A stretch of 64,000 nucleotides of DNA. Origin: Deltaproteobacteria bacterium HGW-Deltaproteobacteria-2. Lineage in GTDB: Bacteria; Desulfobacterota; Syntrophia; Syntrophales; Smithellaceae. Below the pieces are notes generated by a model. It ran no database searches, was not told where the DNA came from, and saw nothing but the letters and a program-made list of their open reading frames with translations. Position numbers and translations under genes: made by a program. The stretch is taken from assembly GCA_002840505.1 (NCBI GenBank), contig PHBC01000006.1:119819-183818 (forward strand), written 5' to 3'. Each line of letters starts with the position of its first letter. Positions within the stretch are counted from its first letter, which is position 1. Positions 29,023 to 37,833 of the stretch are shown piece by piece.

Positions 29023-30465
29023 TTACTTCAAATGTAGAAAAAAATCTGAGGGATTGATACGGAGTTTTGTCTGCGGAATCACCCGTACAATATTTAAACG
29101 GTCCGTATCATCCTTAATAATCTGGTCAGCCAGATAAATCAAATCTCCACTTTGCCAACTGCCCGTTTCGTCATTAACCAGGCGTAAGATAAGTGGTAAT
29201 GCCCGTTCTGTTTCATCGGGATAGTCCATTACTAACCCAATACTCCCGTCACTAAGTTCCACAAAAGAGCCGATAGGATAAATTCCCATCATATGAATAA
29301 AGCGCTTCAACAGAATTGTGTCAAAACTCTTCCCGGCTTCGCCCCACATTTTTCTCAGTACTTCATCAGGCGTTAAAGAAATTGGCCTATAACCCCTTTG
29401 AGCAGTCAGCACTTCGTAGACGTCGGCAATACGAAGAATTTTTCCTATAAGACTCAAATGGCCAATAAACAGAGTACGAGGGTAGCCGGTCATATCCGGA
29501 TTTAAGTGGTGCTCGAACGGTCCAAGAATAATTCTCGATCTCAAAGATGGGGTGGCATTCAACATTAGAATTTTTCTGACGCCCATGAAGGGATGAGCCT
29601 TCATCAAATCCCATTCTTTATCAGTCAGTGCTCCGCTTTTTAGAAGAATTTCCTTGGGTAAATCGACCTTTCCCAGGTCGTGAAAAAGACCGCAAATGGT
29701 CAAATGCTCAAGTGAAAGATCAGATAATTCGATATGTCTTCCCAGGCAGGTCGCCAGCAGAGTAACATTGACTGAATGGGAATATGTGTAATCATCATAA
29801 TCCTTGAGGGTTGTTAATCCTATCATTAAGGCCTCATCCTCTTGGATCAATTCGACGATGTTTTGTGCCAAACGTCTGCTCTTGCGTAACCCAACCATAC
29901 CATGGGCCGCTTTATTCGCTACTTCTTTTACCGTTTCGATAGCATGAAAATACATTCTTTTTGCTTTTTCATACCGGTTATCTTCAATGCTTTCACTGAG
30001 GTAAGTTGTATCATTATCCTGTTTCAGGGATATTTCTACCCACGTAAACTCCTGTTCCAAAAGTTTTTGTTCCAACCATTGATAGGGATTTTCATGCTTT
30101 ATCGCATCGTTGAACAGACGTGTAAATGATATAATGCTTTCAGGCAAAGCATCGCGTGAAGATGCCAGAAAATTCACACTCCCAATGCCTCGTTTTGAAA
30201 AGAATTCCGCCATGTTGTAAACAACAACGGCTGTTTCTCTACGGTATGTGAGTTTTTCTCCTCCAAGATGAAAGCGGCTTCGATAAAGAACTATACTGAT
30301 GTCTCCTCCGGCAGTTAGTTGATGGAGAATGTTTTGAAATGAACTAACACTCGTCCGAACAAGCTGATTGTTATCCTGATACATACGTATTGTATGGATC
30401 ATGTGATACAGAGCTCTTAGAAAATCATGCCCCAGTCGTTCCGGAATCGATTGTCGTTCTGACAT
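29023..30465 (-). CDS. HD-GYP domain protein (probable c-di-GMP phosphodiesterase)
   Basis: 480 residues, cytosolic. An N-terminal ~200-residue helical region (RALYHMIHTIRMYQDNNQL) is followed by an HD-GYP domain at ~225-400: HSVNVTLLATCLG, the HD pair in LFHDLGKVDLP, KAHPFMGVRKI, HHLNPDMTGYPR (GYP motif) and KILRIADVYEVLTAQRGYR. A short C-terminal beta region follows. HD-GYP proteins linearise or hydrolyse c-di-GMP. It begins 2 bases after the HEAT-repeat gene stop, and the two N-terminal regions look related (both begin with helices around a YHxI/LYPEGH-type segment). Confidence 0.85.
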   Translation of the reverse strand: MSERQSIPERLGHDFLRALYHMIHTIRMYQDNNQLVRTSVSSFQNILHQLTAGGDISIVLYRSRFHLGGEKLTYRRETAVVVYNMAEFFSKRGIGSVNFLASSRDALPESIISFTRLFNDAIKHENPYQWLEQKLLEQEFTWVEISLKQDNDTTYLSESIEDNRYEKAKRMYFHAIETVKEVANKAAHGMVGLRKSRRLAQNIVELIQEDEALMIGLTTLKDYDDYTYSHSVNVTLLATCLGRHIELSDLSLEHLTICGLFHDLGKVDLPKEILLKSGALTDKEWDLMKAHPFMGVRKILMLNATPSLRSRIILGPFEHHLNPDMTGYPRTLFIGHLSLIGKILRIADVYEVLTAQRGYRPISLTPDEVLRKMWGEAGKSFDTILLKRFIHMMGIYPIGSFVELSDGSIGLVMDYPDETERALPLILRLVNDETGSWQSGDLIYLADQIIKDDTDRLNIVRVIPQTKLRINPSDFFLHLK

Positions 30466-30467
30466 GA

Positions 30468-32219
30468 TTATAGTTCCCCTCTGGTTTTTTGGAAAAATTC
30501 TCTTGTAGCGTTGCGTGCAATCCTGCGCAAGCCGGGATTAAAGCTTTTACTCACGGCATCAATTACTTGTTGGGCTTCCGGTATTTTTAAAGTAACCAGT
30601 GCAAGTGCGGCACCTTCACGGTAAGTCGACTTCTTCAAAGCGGCCATCCATTTGCGGTAAAGAAGTATTTTGCGAAGAAAGGGAACGGACCGCGATGATC
30701 CGCATTTTCCCAATGTTCTAAAACATTCCAAAATATGTTCGGTCTGTGAATTGTTGAATTGCCGGTTCTGAAGATATTGTATCAGAAGGTCTTCTGCGAT
30801 TTCGTTTTTGGATTGACCCATATGAGCCAGGATTATGCGGCGTACCGAAGCATCCGGGTCGTCAATAAATTTAAATATTTCCGATATCCGATCACCACTC
30901 GCCTGTCCAATGGCTCTGATTGCCATACGCCGAACGGATACCGAAGAATGCCGGGCCAGTTTCATCAAATATTTTAAAAATGTATCTCCCTCTAGTCTGG
31001 ATAAGACATGAACCAGCGTCTCAGTTATTTTTTCGTTTGGATCATTGAGTAGAGATTCCAGACAGTTCAAATCCTTATAAACAAGGGAAATAATGGTATC
31101 CTCCACTATTTGTTCAAGCTGTGACGGCTGTCCTAAAAGAAGGAGACGTACAAGGGTATTAACAGCTCCTGGATTCAGATGCTGAAAAATCAGTTTGAGT
31201 TTTTCTATCTGTGGCACATTTAAGTTGCTCCAGATTCCCTCCAATGGTTTCAAACACTTGGTATCAGATGAAATATCATTATAGAAGGATTCAACTAACG
31301 GTCCTGCCCAAGGGTTGCATAGCCGTCCACTGTCCAGAGCTCTGCGTACTCCATCAAGAATAATAAGTACGGCTTCAAAATCATAACGATTAAAAGAACC
31401 TGCGAATTCTTCCGACAAGACTTCCAGAACAATATTAAAATCTTTTTCTTCCTGACACTGCAGAAGCATATCCAGCAACATATCCAGGTGTTCCCTGGAA
31501 GAAGACATTTCATCACGGGCGATCATTTCCTGCAGCTCGACTTGTTCATGAGGGGTCAGTACAAGAGACGCCGGATCAATAAAGGGATCGTTAATTGATG
31601 ATGAATAGATTGCCAGATCGCCAAACAGAGCCGGATCATTATCAGCAGAAACTTCGGGCGATTCCGTTTTATCTTCCGCTTCGGTTTCCGCTGCGAGTGG
31701 CTGTGTAGCTGATTCTGAAAATCTATCGATCTGATCAGATACTTGTTCCGAAAAAAAATCGGATACTTTATATTGCACATGGTCAAAATGGGCTTCCCAG
31801 AAAGCGGTTACGATGTCTCCTTCCGGCTCTGTTGTTAATATCGAATACCTGCGGATAATGGATAATACTTTTTCTATTTCTTCCAGTTCTATTCCTTCAT
31901 TGAATTCCAGCCATTCTATGCCGTCCCGGAAAAGTGTGAAAGGCAGAGATCCTTCTTCGTATGATCCGGTATGAACTTCTATGCCCTGACAAATTACGCG
32001 ATTCCTTTCAAATTCAATTCTAATATCACCGTTTTGACGAATATAGTCTTCTAATTTTACGTGAAACTGTCTAATGGAATTCATGCTGATGATATGACCT
32101 TCAGGATATAAGGACACATTCTTAGCCGTCAGCAAGATATAGGAGAACATTTTTTTAGTGTCATCCGATTGTTTAGCTGAAAGATCTTTTGAAATGCTGT
32201 CCCGAATGTCCATCATCAC
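30468..32219 (-). CDS. HEAT-repeat protein, first gene of a signalling operon
   Basis: 583 residues, cytosolic. The N-terminal ~130 residues (FSYILLTAKNVSLYPEGH) resemble the region before the HD-GYP domain of the next gene. Residues ~170-215 are acidic and low in complexity (linker). The C-terminal ~300 residues are HEAT/armadillo-like helices (RHSSVSVRRMAIRAIGQASG, DPDASVRRIILAHMGQS). There is no catalytic motif, so it probably scaffolds or senses for the HD-GYP protein encoded 2 bases downstream. Confidence 0.7.
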   Translation of the reverse strand: MMMDIRDSISKDLSAKQSDDTKKMFSYILLTAKNVSLYPEGHIISMNSIRQFHVKLEDYIRQNGDIRIEFERNRVICQGIEVHTGSYEEGSLPFTLFRDGIEWLEFNEGIELEEIEKVLSIIRRYSILTTEPEGDIVTAFWEAHFDHVQYKVSDFFSEQVSDQIDRFSESATQPLAAETEAEDKTESPEVSADNDPALFGDLAIYSSSINDPFIDPASLVLTPHEQVELQEMIARDEMSSSREHLDMLLDMLLQCQEEKDFNIVLEVLSEEFAGSFNRYDFEAVLIILDGVRRALDSGRLCNPWAGPLVESFYNDISSDTKCLKPLEGIWSNLNVPQIEKLKLIFQHLNPGAVNTLVRLLLLGQPSQLEQIVEDTIISLVYKDLNCLESLLNDPNEKITETLVHVLSRLEGDTFLKYLMKLARHSSVSVRRMAIRAIGQASGDRISEIFKFIDDPDASVRRIILAHMGQSKNEIAEDLLIQYLQNRQFNNSQTEHILECFRTLGKCGSSRSVPFLRKILLYRKWMAALKKSTYREGAALALVTLKIPEAQQVIDAVSKSFNPGLRRIARNATREFFQKTRGEL

Positions 32220-32576
32220 ACCGATTATTTTAATTGTTGAGTCTTAAATTTCATATGGGCATATAATTTAAAAAAGTGTAAATGAAGCCAACTGTGAGAT
32301 GCTGCCTACTCGCCAATATTCTGTCTTCCGTTATTTTCATGGTCGGTCGCTCTAAACAGCAATAGCTTTCCATAAGAGAAATAATAATTCGAATTTCCAA
32401 CAACCACCATCGCCAAATACGGTAGAAAAGAAATTACTTTCTAACAGTGCTAGTATATGAAGAAGAAATTTTTATGTCAATAAAAATAGAACGAAAGCAG
32501 TTTACTGGTGCTTTGGTTTTGCAGGAAATACACTTCATTAAAAGTGCAATTTTTAAAGATTTGTTTGCCGATATAA
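32220..32576. other. Intergenic gap, no gene recognised
   Basis: 357 bases, AT-rich, between the start of the HEAT-repeat gene and the 3' end of the EFR1-family gene, both on the minus strand. It should contain the promoter of the HEAT / HD-GYP / cyclase operon, but no hexamer pair stands out. A short plus-strand frame crossing 32447-32653 overlaps the next gene's 3' end and has no family features. Confidence 0.5.
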
Positions 32577-33374
32577 TTATGTGCTTCTTTTGGGAATGCC
32601 GGTTAACATGTCGCTTAATTTTATTTCCGGGTGATGGTAGCGTTTTTTCTTAGATGTTCCTTTGCCATATTGAATCGCTTCTTCAGGACACCATTGAAGA
32701 CAGGCAAAACATTGTTCACAATGATGTTGCCAGGTTGGTTTGCCATTAGTGATCGATACATTTTGAGCTGGACAAATTTTTTCGCAAATCATGCAGCTTG
32801 TACATTTATTGTCAATCCAAAACGATTTATCCATTAGGGGAACCTTAGGGAAAGATAAACGATAAATAGCTGAAAAGAAAATATTTTGCCAGGCTGGACC
32901 TTTTTCCGGCTGTCTTTCTTCTTTTGCACTGATAGACCCGGCAATCTCCTTTATTTTAGCCAAAGCTTCTTCGAATTTTATCTGTTGCTTTTCTTGTGCA
33001 ATGGCCCCGCCCCAGGGGATGTAATTGCTGGGCATACAAATGGAAAATCCCGTGGCAAGATGAATGTTCTTCTTTTTCAATATCGTCTTTAATTGAATTA
33101 GAGTGGCTGCAACCTGCCCGGCATTAACGGCAATCGCAAAGTAGTATTTCGTAGAATCGGTTTCCAAACGATTCATAAAAGCAACGACACGCGTGGGTAC
33201 ACCCCAGATATGAACAGGAAAGATAAACCCGATGTTTTCTGAGTTAGAACGAATTAAGCCTTCACCGGCGAGAGACAGGGGAATCAATTCAGTATTTCCA
33301 ATCATCCCGGAAAGTTTTCTTGCTGTCCACAGAGAGTTTCCTGTTCCCGTGTAGAAATAGATTGTAGTTTCCAT
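32577..33374 (-). CDS. EFR1-family flavodoxin plus 2[4Fe-4S] ferredoxin protein
   Basis: 265 residues. The N-terminal flavodoxin-like half starts TTIYFYTGTGNSLWTARKL, an FMN phosphate loop; the C-terminal half carries two CxxCxxCxxxCP clusters (CTSCMICEKICP and CEQCFACLQWCP) at about residues 190-230. EFR1-type proteins are putative low-potential electron carriers in anaerobes; the partner is not shown by the neighbours. It is transcribed divergently from the site-2 protease gene. Confidence 0.85.
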   Translation of the reverse strand: METTIYFYTGTGNSLWTARKLSGMIGNTELIPLSLAGEGLIRSNSENIGFIFPVHIWGVPTRVVAFMNRLETDSTKYYFAIAVNAGQVAATLIQLKTILKKKNIHLATGFSICMPSNYIPWGGAIAQEKQQIKFEEALAKIKEIAGSISAKEERQPEKGPAWQNIFFSAIYRLSFPKVPLMDKSFWIDNKCTSCMICEKICPAQNVSITNGKPTWQHHCEQCFACLQWCPEEAIQYGKGTSKKKRYHHPEIKLSDMLTGIPKRST

Positions 33375-33484
33375 TTTACAAATCAGAGGTTGAATTTTAA
33401 GTTTTATTATAAATGATTTCCTTAATAGTTGCCAATTTTTCTTTTAGCATTATAATATATTTGGTAAACTTTTTTTTAATAAAA

Positions 33485-33513
33485 TGTTATTAAAAACAAG
33501 TCTGATGTATAAT
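33485..33513 (+). promoter_or_regulatory. Candidate sigma-70 promoter for the site-2 protease gene
   Basis: A perfect TATAAT at 33508-33513 and a weak -35 (TGTTAT at 33485-33490) 17 bases upstream. The start codon follows 39 bases downstream. Confidence 0.45.
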
Positions 33514-33551
33514 AATTGTTTCACAGGGAAATACTTTGATTAGGAATTTTT

Positions 33552-34691
33552 ATGTTTGGTCGACCGATAAGCCTTTTTAAAATTTTAGGATTTGAAGTAA
33601 AAATAGATATAAGCTGGATTATTCTGGCGGCTTTGATTACCTGGTCGCTGGCCAGCGGTCTTTTCCCCGCATATTATAAAGACCTCCCTTCTAACTCTTA
33701 TTGGTGGATGGGCGCTGCCGGTGCTGTTGGACTTTTTTTATCCATAATTGTTCATGAATTGACTCATTCTCTTGTTGCCAGGTATTACGGCATACCCATG
33801 AAGGAAATTACACTGTTTATTTTTGGCGGTGTTGCCCAGATGGAAGATGATCCTCCGAATCCTAAATCTGAATTTATGATGGCAATAGTTGGACCTCTTT
33901 CCAGTTTTTTAATGGGGGGACTCTTTTTTACGCTTTATGCTGTCGGAAAAAACAGCGGCTGGCCGGTAACGGTTAATGGTGTTTTAAGTTATTTGGTATG
34001 GTTAAATATAATTCTGGCTGTCTTTAATTTAATTCCTGCATTTCCTCTGGATGGCGGAAGGGTCTTGCGTTCCGCTCTCTGGAGCTGGAAAAAAGATATA
34101 CGCTGGGCAACCAGCTTTGCCGCAAGGATTGGGTCTGGCTTCGGAATTGCATTAATTGCTTTGGGAATATTTTATATAGTCAAAGGCAATTTTGTAAGCG
34201 GTTTATGGTGGTTTTTAATCGGCATTTTTCTACGTTCAACTGCGCAAATGTCTTATCAGCAGCTTTTGGCGCGCAGCCTCTTTAATACAAAAAAAGTAAA
34301 AGACCTGATGGTTAAAGATCCCGTGACTGTGCCGCGTTCCATATCATTGGAAGAATTTGTTCGTGATTATGTGTATAAACACCATTTTCAGATGTATCCG
34401 GTACTTTCTTTTGGCAAGTTGACAGGGTGTATTTCCATAAAACAAATTGCATCAATTCCACGCGAGGAATGGGCAACTTCCACGGTTGGAGCCGTGGCTA
34501 TGCCGTGCAACAAAGAAACAACAGTAGGACCTGAGGAAGATGCCAATAAAGCACTATCGATTATGAATCGCACAGGAAACATCCGACTGCTGGTTGTCAA
34601 AGAGGATAATCTGGAGGGCATCATTTCCTTGAAGGATATGCTTAATCTTTTATCCCTTAAAATGGAATTGAATGATTTTGGGAAAAAATAA
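33552..34691 (+). CDS. Site-2 protease family (M50) zinc metalloprotease with CBS domains
   Basis: 379 residues. About six TM helices carry the zinc site HELTH at 68-72 and the third ligand motif FNLIPAFPLDGGR with D167. The C-terminal ~150 residues form a pair of CBS domains (KDLMVKDPVTVPRSISLEEF, AVAMPCNKETTVGPEEDANKAL, GIISLKDML). This is the widespread CBS-linked rhomboid-like S2P group: intramembrane proteolysis possibly gated by adenine nucleotides. The substrate is unknown. It is a single gene with its own promoter. Confidence 0.9.
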   Translation: MFGRPISLFKILGFEVKIDISWIILAALITWSLASGLFPAYYKDLPSNSYWWMGAAGAVGLFLSIIVHELTHSLVARYYGIPMKEITLFIFGGVAQMEDDPPNPKSEFMMAIVGPLSSFLMGGLFFTLYAVGKNSGWPVTVNGVLSYLVWLNIILAVFNLIPAFPLDGGRVLRSALWSWKKDIRWATSFAARIGSGFGIALIALGIFYIVKGNFVSGLWWFLIGIFLRSTAQMSYQQLLARSLFNTKKVKDLMVKDPVTVPRSISLEEFVRDYVYKHHFQMYPVLSFGKLTGCISIKQIASIPREEWATSTVGAVAMPCNKETTVGPEEDANKALSIMNRTGNIRLLVVKEDNLEGIISLKDMLNLLSLKMELNDFGKK

Positions 34692-34847
34692 AGAATCAAT
34701 ACCATTCTGAATTTAGATATATTCATATACCATCCGGACATAAGTAATTCTCAGTCGTGTGATAAAAAATATGCCCCATCGTATATTATTCCTCTTCGTT
34801 AAATAATAAAGTACTCCCTGTCCATTTCCTTTTTCTGCAAAAAAGAC

Positions 34848-34876
34848 TTGACAGAAATATTCAGCAAGTGCTACGA
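34848..34876 (+). promoter_or_regulatory. Promoter of the nickel-uptake operon
   Basis: TTGACA at 34848-34853 with a -10 region expected at 34871-34876 (CTACGA, weak). The NikR-like dyad at 34868-34894 covers this -10, as expected for repression when nickel is sufficient. Confidence 0.5.
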
Positions 34877-34894
34877 ACATAAAAATAGTAACAC
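34868..34894. promoter_or_regulatory. NikR operator upstream of the nickel operon
   Basis: GTGCTAC - 13 bases - GTAACAC, an inverted repeat with one mismatch, extended by an outer A/T pair. From memory, the NikR consensus reported for deltaproteobacteria is GTGTTAC-N13-GTAACAC, so 13 of 14 positions match. A nikR gene lies 5 kb downstream. Confidence 0.78.
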
Positions 34895-34911
34895 TGACGG
34901 GGGAACTTTAG

Positions 34912-35694
34912 ATGATGTGGAAAAGATATGAAAGTGAAATGATATGTCTGGTGTTGCTGCTCCTTGCCTGCCCGTCCTGGGCTGCACACCCGCTGATTAC
35001 CGATGATGCAGGCACTCAAGGGAAAGGGAATTTTCAGTTGGAATTAAACGGTCAGTATGATTGGGACAGAGATCACACTGAAGATATATCTGTGAGCGCC
35101 ACGGGAGGTCAGGCGGGTGTCACGCTATCCTATGGCGTCGCTGAAAATGTCGACCTGGTTCTGATCCTGCCCTACCTGTGGGGACAGGCGGAAGTAAATG
35201 AAATAACAGTATATGATGAAAAGGGAATCGGCGATGCTGTATTGGAAACGAAGTTGCGATTATTCGAAAAAAGCGGTTTCAGTCTGGCATTCAAGCCCGG
35301 AATCAGCTTTCCCACCGGTAACGAAGTAAAGGGGTTAGGTACCGGAAAACTGGGTGGTCATCTTTTTTTGATTGCGTCGCAGGAACTGGGGTCATGGGCG
35401 TTTCATGGCAATTTGGGTTACATCAGAAATGAAAACAAGGTCGATGAACGCAAGGATATCTGGCATGCTTCGCTGGCCACGACCTGGGAAGTTATTAAAG
35501 ATGTGAATCTGGTGGTCAATGTCGGCATAGACCGAAATCCCGATAAGGAAGCAAAAAATGATACAGCTTTTCTCATCGGCGGAATAATCTATTCCATAAA
35601 CGAAAATATTGATGTTGATCTAGGCATCAAGTGCGGCTTGACCGAACCAGAGACTGATTTTTCATTGTTAACCGGGGTGGCCTTCCGGTTTTAG
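34912..35694 (+). CDS. Putative outer-membrane beta-barrel (MetA/phenol-degradation-like family) of the nickel operon
   Basis: 260 residues with an N-terminal signal peptide (LVLLLLACPSWAA, cleavage near residue 25) and mature start HPLITDDAGTQGKGNFQLE. Alternating hydrophobic strands and a final aromatic residue (GVAFRF) indicate a beta-barrel outer-membrane protein of the Phenol_MetA_deg-like family. The start codon is 17 bases after the NikR operator, and nikMN follows 46 bases after its stop, so it is the first gene of a Ni operon. It may be an outer-membrane nickel channel; that role is inferred only from position and regulation. Confidence 0.7.
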   Translation: MMWKRYESEMICLVLLLLACPSWAAHPLITDDAGTQGKGNFQLELNGQYDWDRDHTEDISVSATGGQAGVTLSYGVAENVDLVLILPYLWGQAEVNEITVYDEKGIGDAVLETKLRLFEKSGFSLAFKPGISFPTGNEVKGLGTGKLGGHLFLIASQELGSWAFHGNLGYIRNENKVDERKDIWHASLATTWEVIKDVNLVVNVGIDRNPDKEAKNDTAFLIGGIIYSINENIDVDLGIKCGLTEPETDFSLLTGVAFRF

Positions 35695-35740
35695 GAATAA
35701 AGTTTTTAACCATTAACTGTTTTCTCCAGGAGAAATTATC

Positions 35741-36775
35741 ATGCACATGGCAGATGCTTTACTCTCCCCGGCGGTGGGAGCAACAATGTGGGCCGGTTCA
35801 GTGGCGGCCATAGGATATTCATCCAAAAAACTGAAAGAGAACATCGACAACAAGACAATTCCGCTAATGGGTGTTATGGGTGCTTTTATTTTTGCGGCAC
35901 AAATGATCAACTTTACCATTCCCGGTACGGGTTCGAGCGGACACATCGGCGGAGGCATGATTCTAGCTGTTATACTGGGGCCATACGCGGCGTTTCTCGC
36001 CATGGCTTCAATATTGACTGTACAAGCTCTTTTCTTTGCCGACGGCGGATTGCTTGCCCTTGGCTGCAACATCTGGAATCTGGGCATCTATCCGTGCTTT
36101 CTTGTCTATCCTTTGATATACAAACCCATTGCAGGAGATGGAAAAAACGCCCGACGAATATCCATCGCGTCAATTGTGAGTGTGTTAATCGCTTTGCAAC
36201 TGGGCGCTTTCTCGGTTGTTTTGGAAACGCTTTTGTCCGGTAAGAGTGAATTGCCCATAGGCACATTTGTCCTGCTGATGCAGCCGATACATCTGGCTAT
36301 CGGTCTCGTTGAAGGAATTATCACAGCCGGAATTATCAACTATGTTAGAAAAACCAGGCCGGAGATTCTTCATGCCAGTTCTTTTTCCCGTCCTCTCGAT
36401 GCCGGTGTTTCTGTTAAAAAGGTTCTTGTGGTCTTTCTAGTCCTGGCCGTGATTACCGGCGGCGCTCTATCCTGGTTTGCTTCAACTCATCCCGACGGTC
36501 TGGAATGGTCCATTGAAAAAGTTACAGGCAAGGGCGAACTGGCATCAGCGACGCAGGGTATTGCTCCGGCTCTCAAGGAAATTCAGGAAAAGACGGCTTT
36601 CCTTCCCGACTATGGTTTCAAACCAACGACCAGGGAAGAACCAAAGGATAATGAAGCTCCTTCCTGTCCGGGAATTGAAACCGGCACTTCGGTTGCCGGT
36701 ATTGTCGGAGGAGCAATCGTTCTGATGTTTATTTTGTTTATCGGTTTTGGAATCCGTTTCTTCAAAAGACGATAG
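35741..36775 (+). CDS. nikMN: ECF nickel transporter substrate-binding subunit NikMN (CbiM family fused to NikN-like domain)
   Basis: 344 residues, RBS CAGGAGA. The N-terminus MHMADALLSPAVG holds the Met1-His2 metal ligands of CbiM/NikM, followed by about seven TM helices (GSSGHIGGGMILAVILGPYAAF). From about residue 220 a NikN-like unit follows with two TM helices flanking a periplasmic loop (FASTHPDGLEWSIEKVTG). It is the S-component for Ni2+ (or Co2+). A NikR box at the operon head and a nikR gene nearby argue for nickel. It is separated from nikQ by a palindromic element at 36885-36976. Confidence 0.88.
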   Translation: MHMADALLSPAVGATMWAGSVAAIGYSSKKLKENIDNKTIPLMGVMGAFIFAAQMINFTIPGTGSSGHIGGGMILAVILGPYAAFLAMASILTVQALFFADGGLLALGCNIWNLGIYPCFLVYPLIYKPIAGDGKNARRISIASIVSVLIALQLGAFSVVLETLLSGKSELPIGTFVLLMQPIHLAIGLVEGIITAGIINYVRKTRPEILHASSFSRPLDAGVSVKKVLVVFLVLAVITGGALSWFASTHPDGLEWSIEKVTGKGELASATQGIAPALKEIQEKTAFLPDYGFKPTTREEPKDNEAPSCPGIETGTSVAGIVGGAIVLMFILFIGFGIRFFKRR

Positions 36776-36884
36776 AAGCTTTTAAAAAATAAGAAATACG
36801 CCTTGGCAAAAATAACTGGAGTTATTGACTTGGCATATGATAATTGAAAACTAATATTTACTATGACCTTTGACTGGTTATCAA

Positions 36885-36976
36885 TTTGTCATTTCGACCG
36901 CAGGGAGAAATCTTATAACAATTCATAAAAGAAAGATTTCTCGTCGTCCGCCATAGCCGGCTCCTCGAAATGACAA
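36885..36976. repeat. 92-bp MITE-like palindromic element inside the nickel operon
   Basis: Outer inverted repeats TTTGTCATTTCGA / TCGAAATGACAAA (13 bp, perfect) and inner ones GAGAAATCTT / AAGATTTCTC (10 bp, perfect). No coding capacity. This type of TGTCATTTCGA...TCGAAATGACA element is seen scattered in many bacterial genomes. It sits between nikMN and nikQ and could form a strong hairpin in the operon mRNA. Confidence 0.85.
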
Positions 36977-37023
36977 AGTAGTTCATCAAAGGTCTATTAT
37001 TAAGACTCTTGCCGGATGGAACC

Positions 37024-37833
37024 ATGACTTTTGATGAAAAATATTACAATATCGGATTTATAGACCAGCTATCATACAAGAACACCTTCGTTCATCGTCT
37101 GGATCCACGGGCTAAACTAATCGCCACACTCCTGTTTCTCTTTACAGTTATTTCCTTTTCCAAATACGAAATTACCGCTCTTTTGCCTTTTTTTCTCTAT
37201 CCGGTTCTGCTGATGACTGTGGGTGAAATTCCATTTACATTCATTTTCAAAAAAGTTCTTCTGGTCTCGCCTTTTGCCATCTTTATCGGGATTTTTAATC
37301 CTCTACTGGATTCAGGACAGGTCGTTATTTTGAGTGGATTCACGATTTCGGCGGGATGGCTGTCCTTCTTTTCTATTCTGGTCAAGTTCACCCTCACCGT
37401 CAGTACGGCGCTTTTACTTATCGCCACGACATCTTTCCCGGGTGTTTGCCACGCTCTCAGACAATTGGGGCTGCCTTCTCTTTTCGTTTCACAACTTTCA
37501 TTTCTCTATCGTTATATTTTTGTCCTTATGGAAGAAACCATGAGAATCGTTCGCGCCCGGGATATGCGCTCTTACGGTCAGCGCGGCGCCGGGATGCAAA
37601 TATATATACGCATAGTTGGGATACTTTTTATAAGAACCATCGAGAGGGCTGAGCGGATTTATTACGCAATGCTTTCCAGGGGATTTCAGGGAGATATGCC
37701 TACGCTCAAACGTTTTCATATTAAAACCGGCGATTTTATTTTTGCCTTATCTGTCGCGGTTTTTCTGTATATCTTCCGGTTCTATCCGGTAACTCAAATA
37801 GTGGGTAAATTTGTTCAAGGAGTGTTTTCATGA
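37024..37833 (+). CDS. nikQ: ECF transporter T component NikQ/CbiQ
   Basis: 269 residues from ATG 37024 (a TTG at 37009 would add five residues; the SD is weak for both). Membrane protein with about five to six TM helices, the CbiQ start YKNTFVHRLDPRAKLIATLLF and the coupling helix RARDMRSYGQRG that contacts the ATPase. It joins the S-component NikMN to the ATPase NikO. Its last 4 bases overlap the start of nikO (ATGA), indicating translational coupling. Confidence 0.9.
   Translation: MTFDEKYYNIGFIDQLSYKNTFVHRLDPRAKLIATLLFLFTVISFSKYEITALLPFFLYPVLLMTVGEIPFTFIFKKVLLVSPFAIFIGIFNPLLDSGQVVILSGFTISAGWLSFFSILVKFTLTVSTALLLIATTSFPGVCHALRQLGLPSLFVSQLSFLYRYIFVLMEETMRIVRARDMRSYGQRGAGMQIYIRIVGILFIRTIERAERIYYAMLSRGFQGDMPTLKRFHIKTGDFIFALSVAVFLYIFRFYPVTQIVGKFVQGVFS

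Noticed and set aside
34692..34911. Cobalamin riboswitch before the CbiMQO-like operon
   Set aside because: No B12-box-like sequence is visible. A NikR dyad and a nearby nikR gene explain regulation better and indicate nickel.
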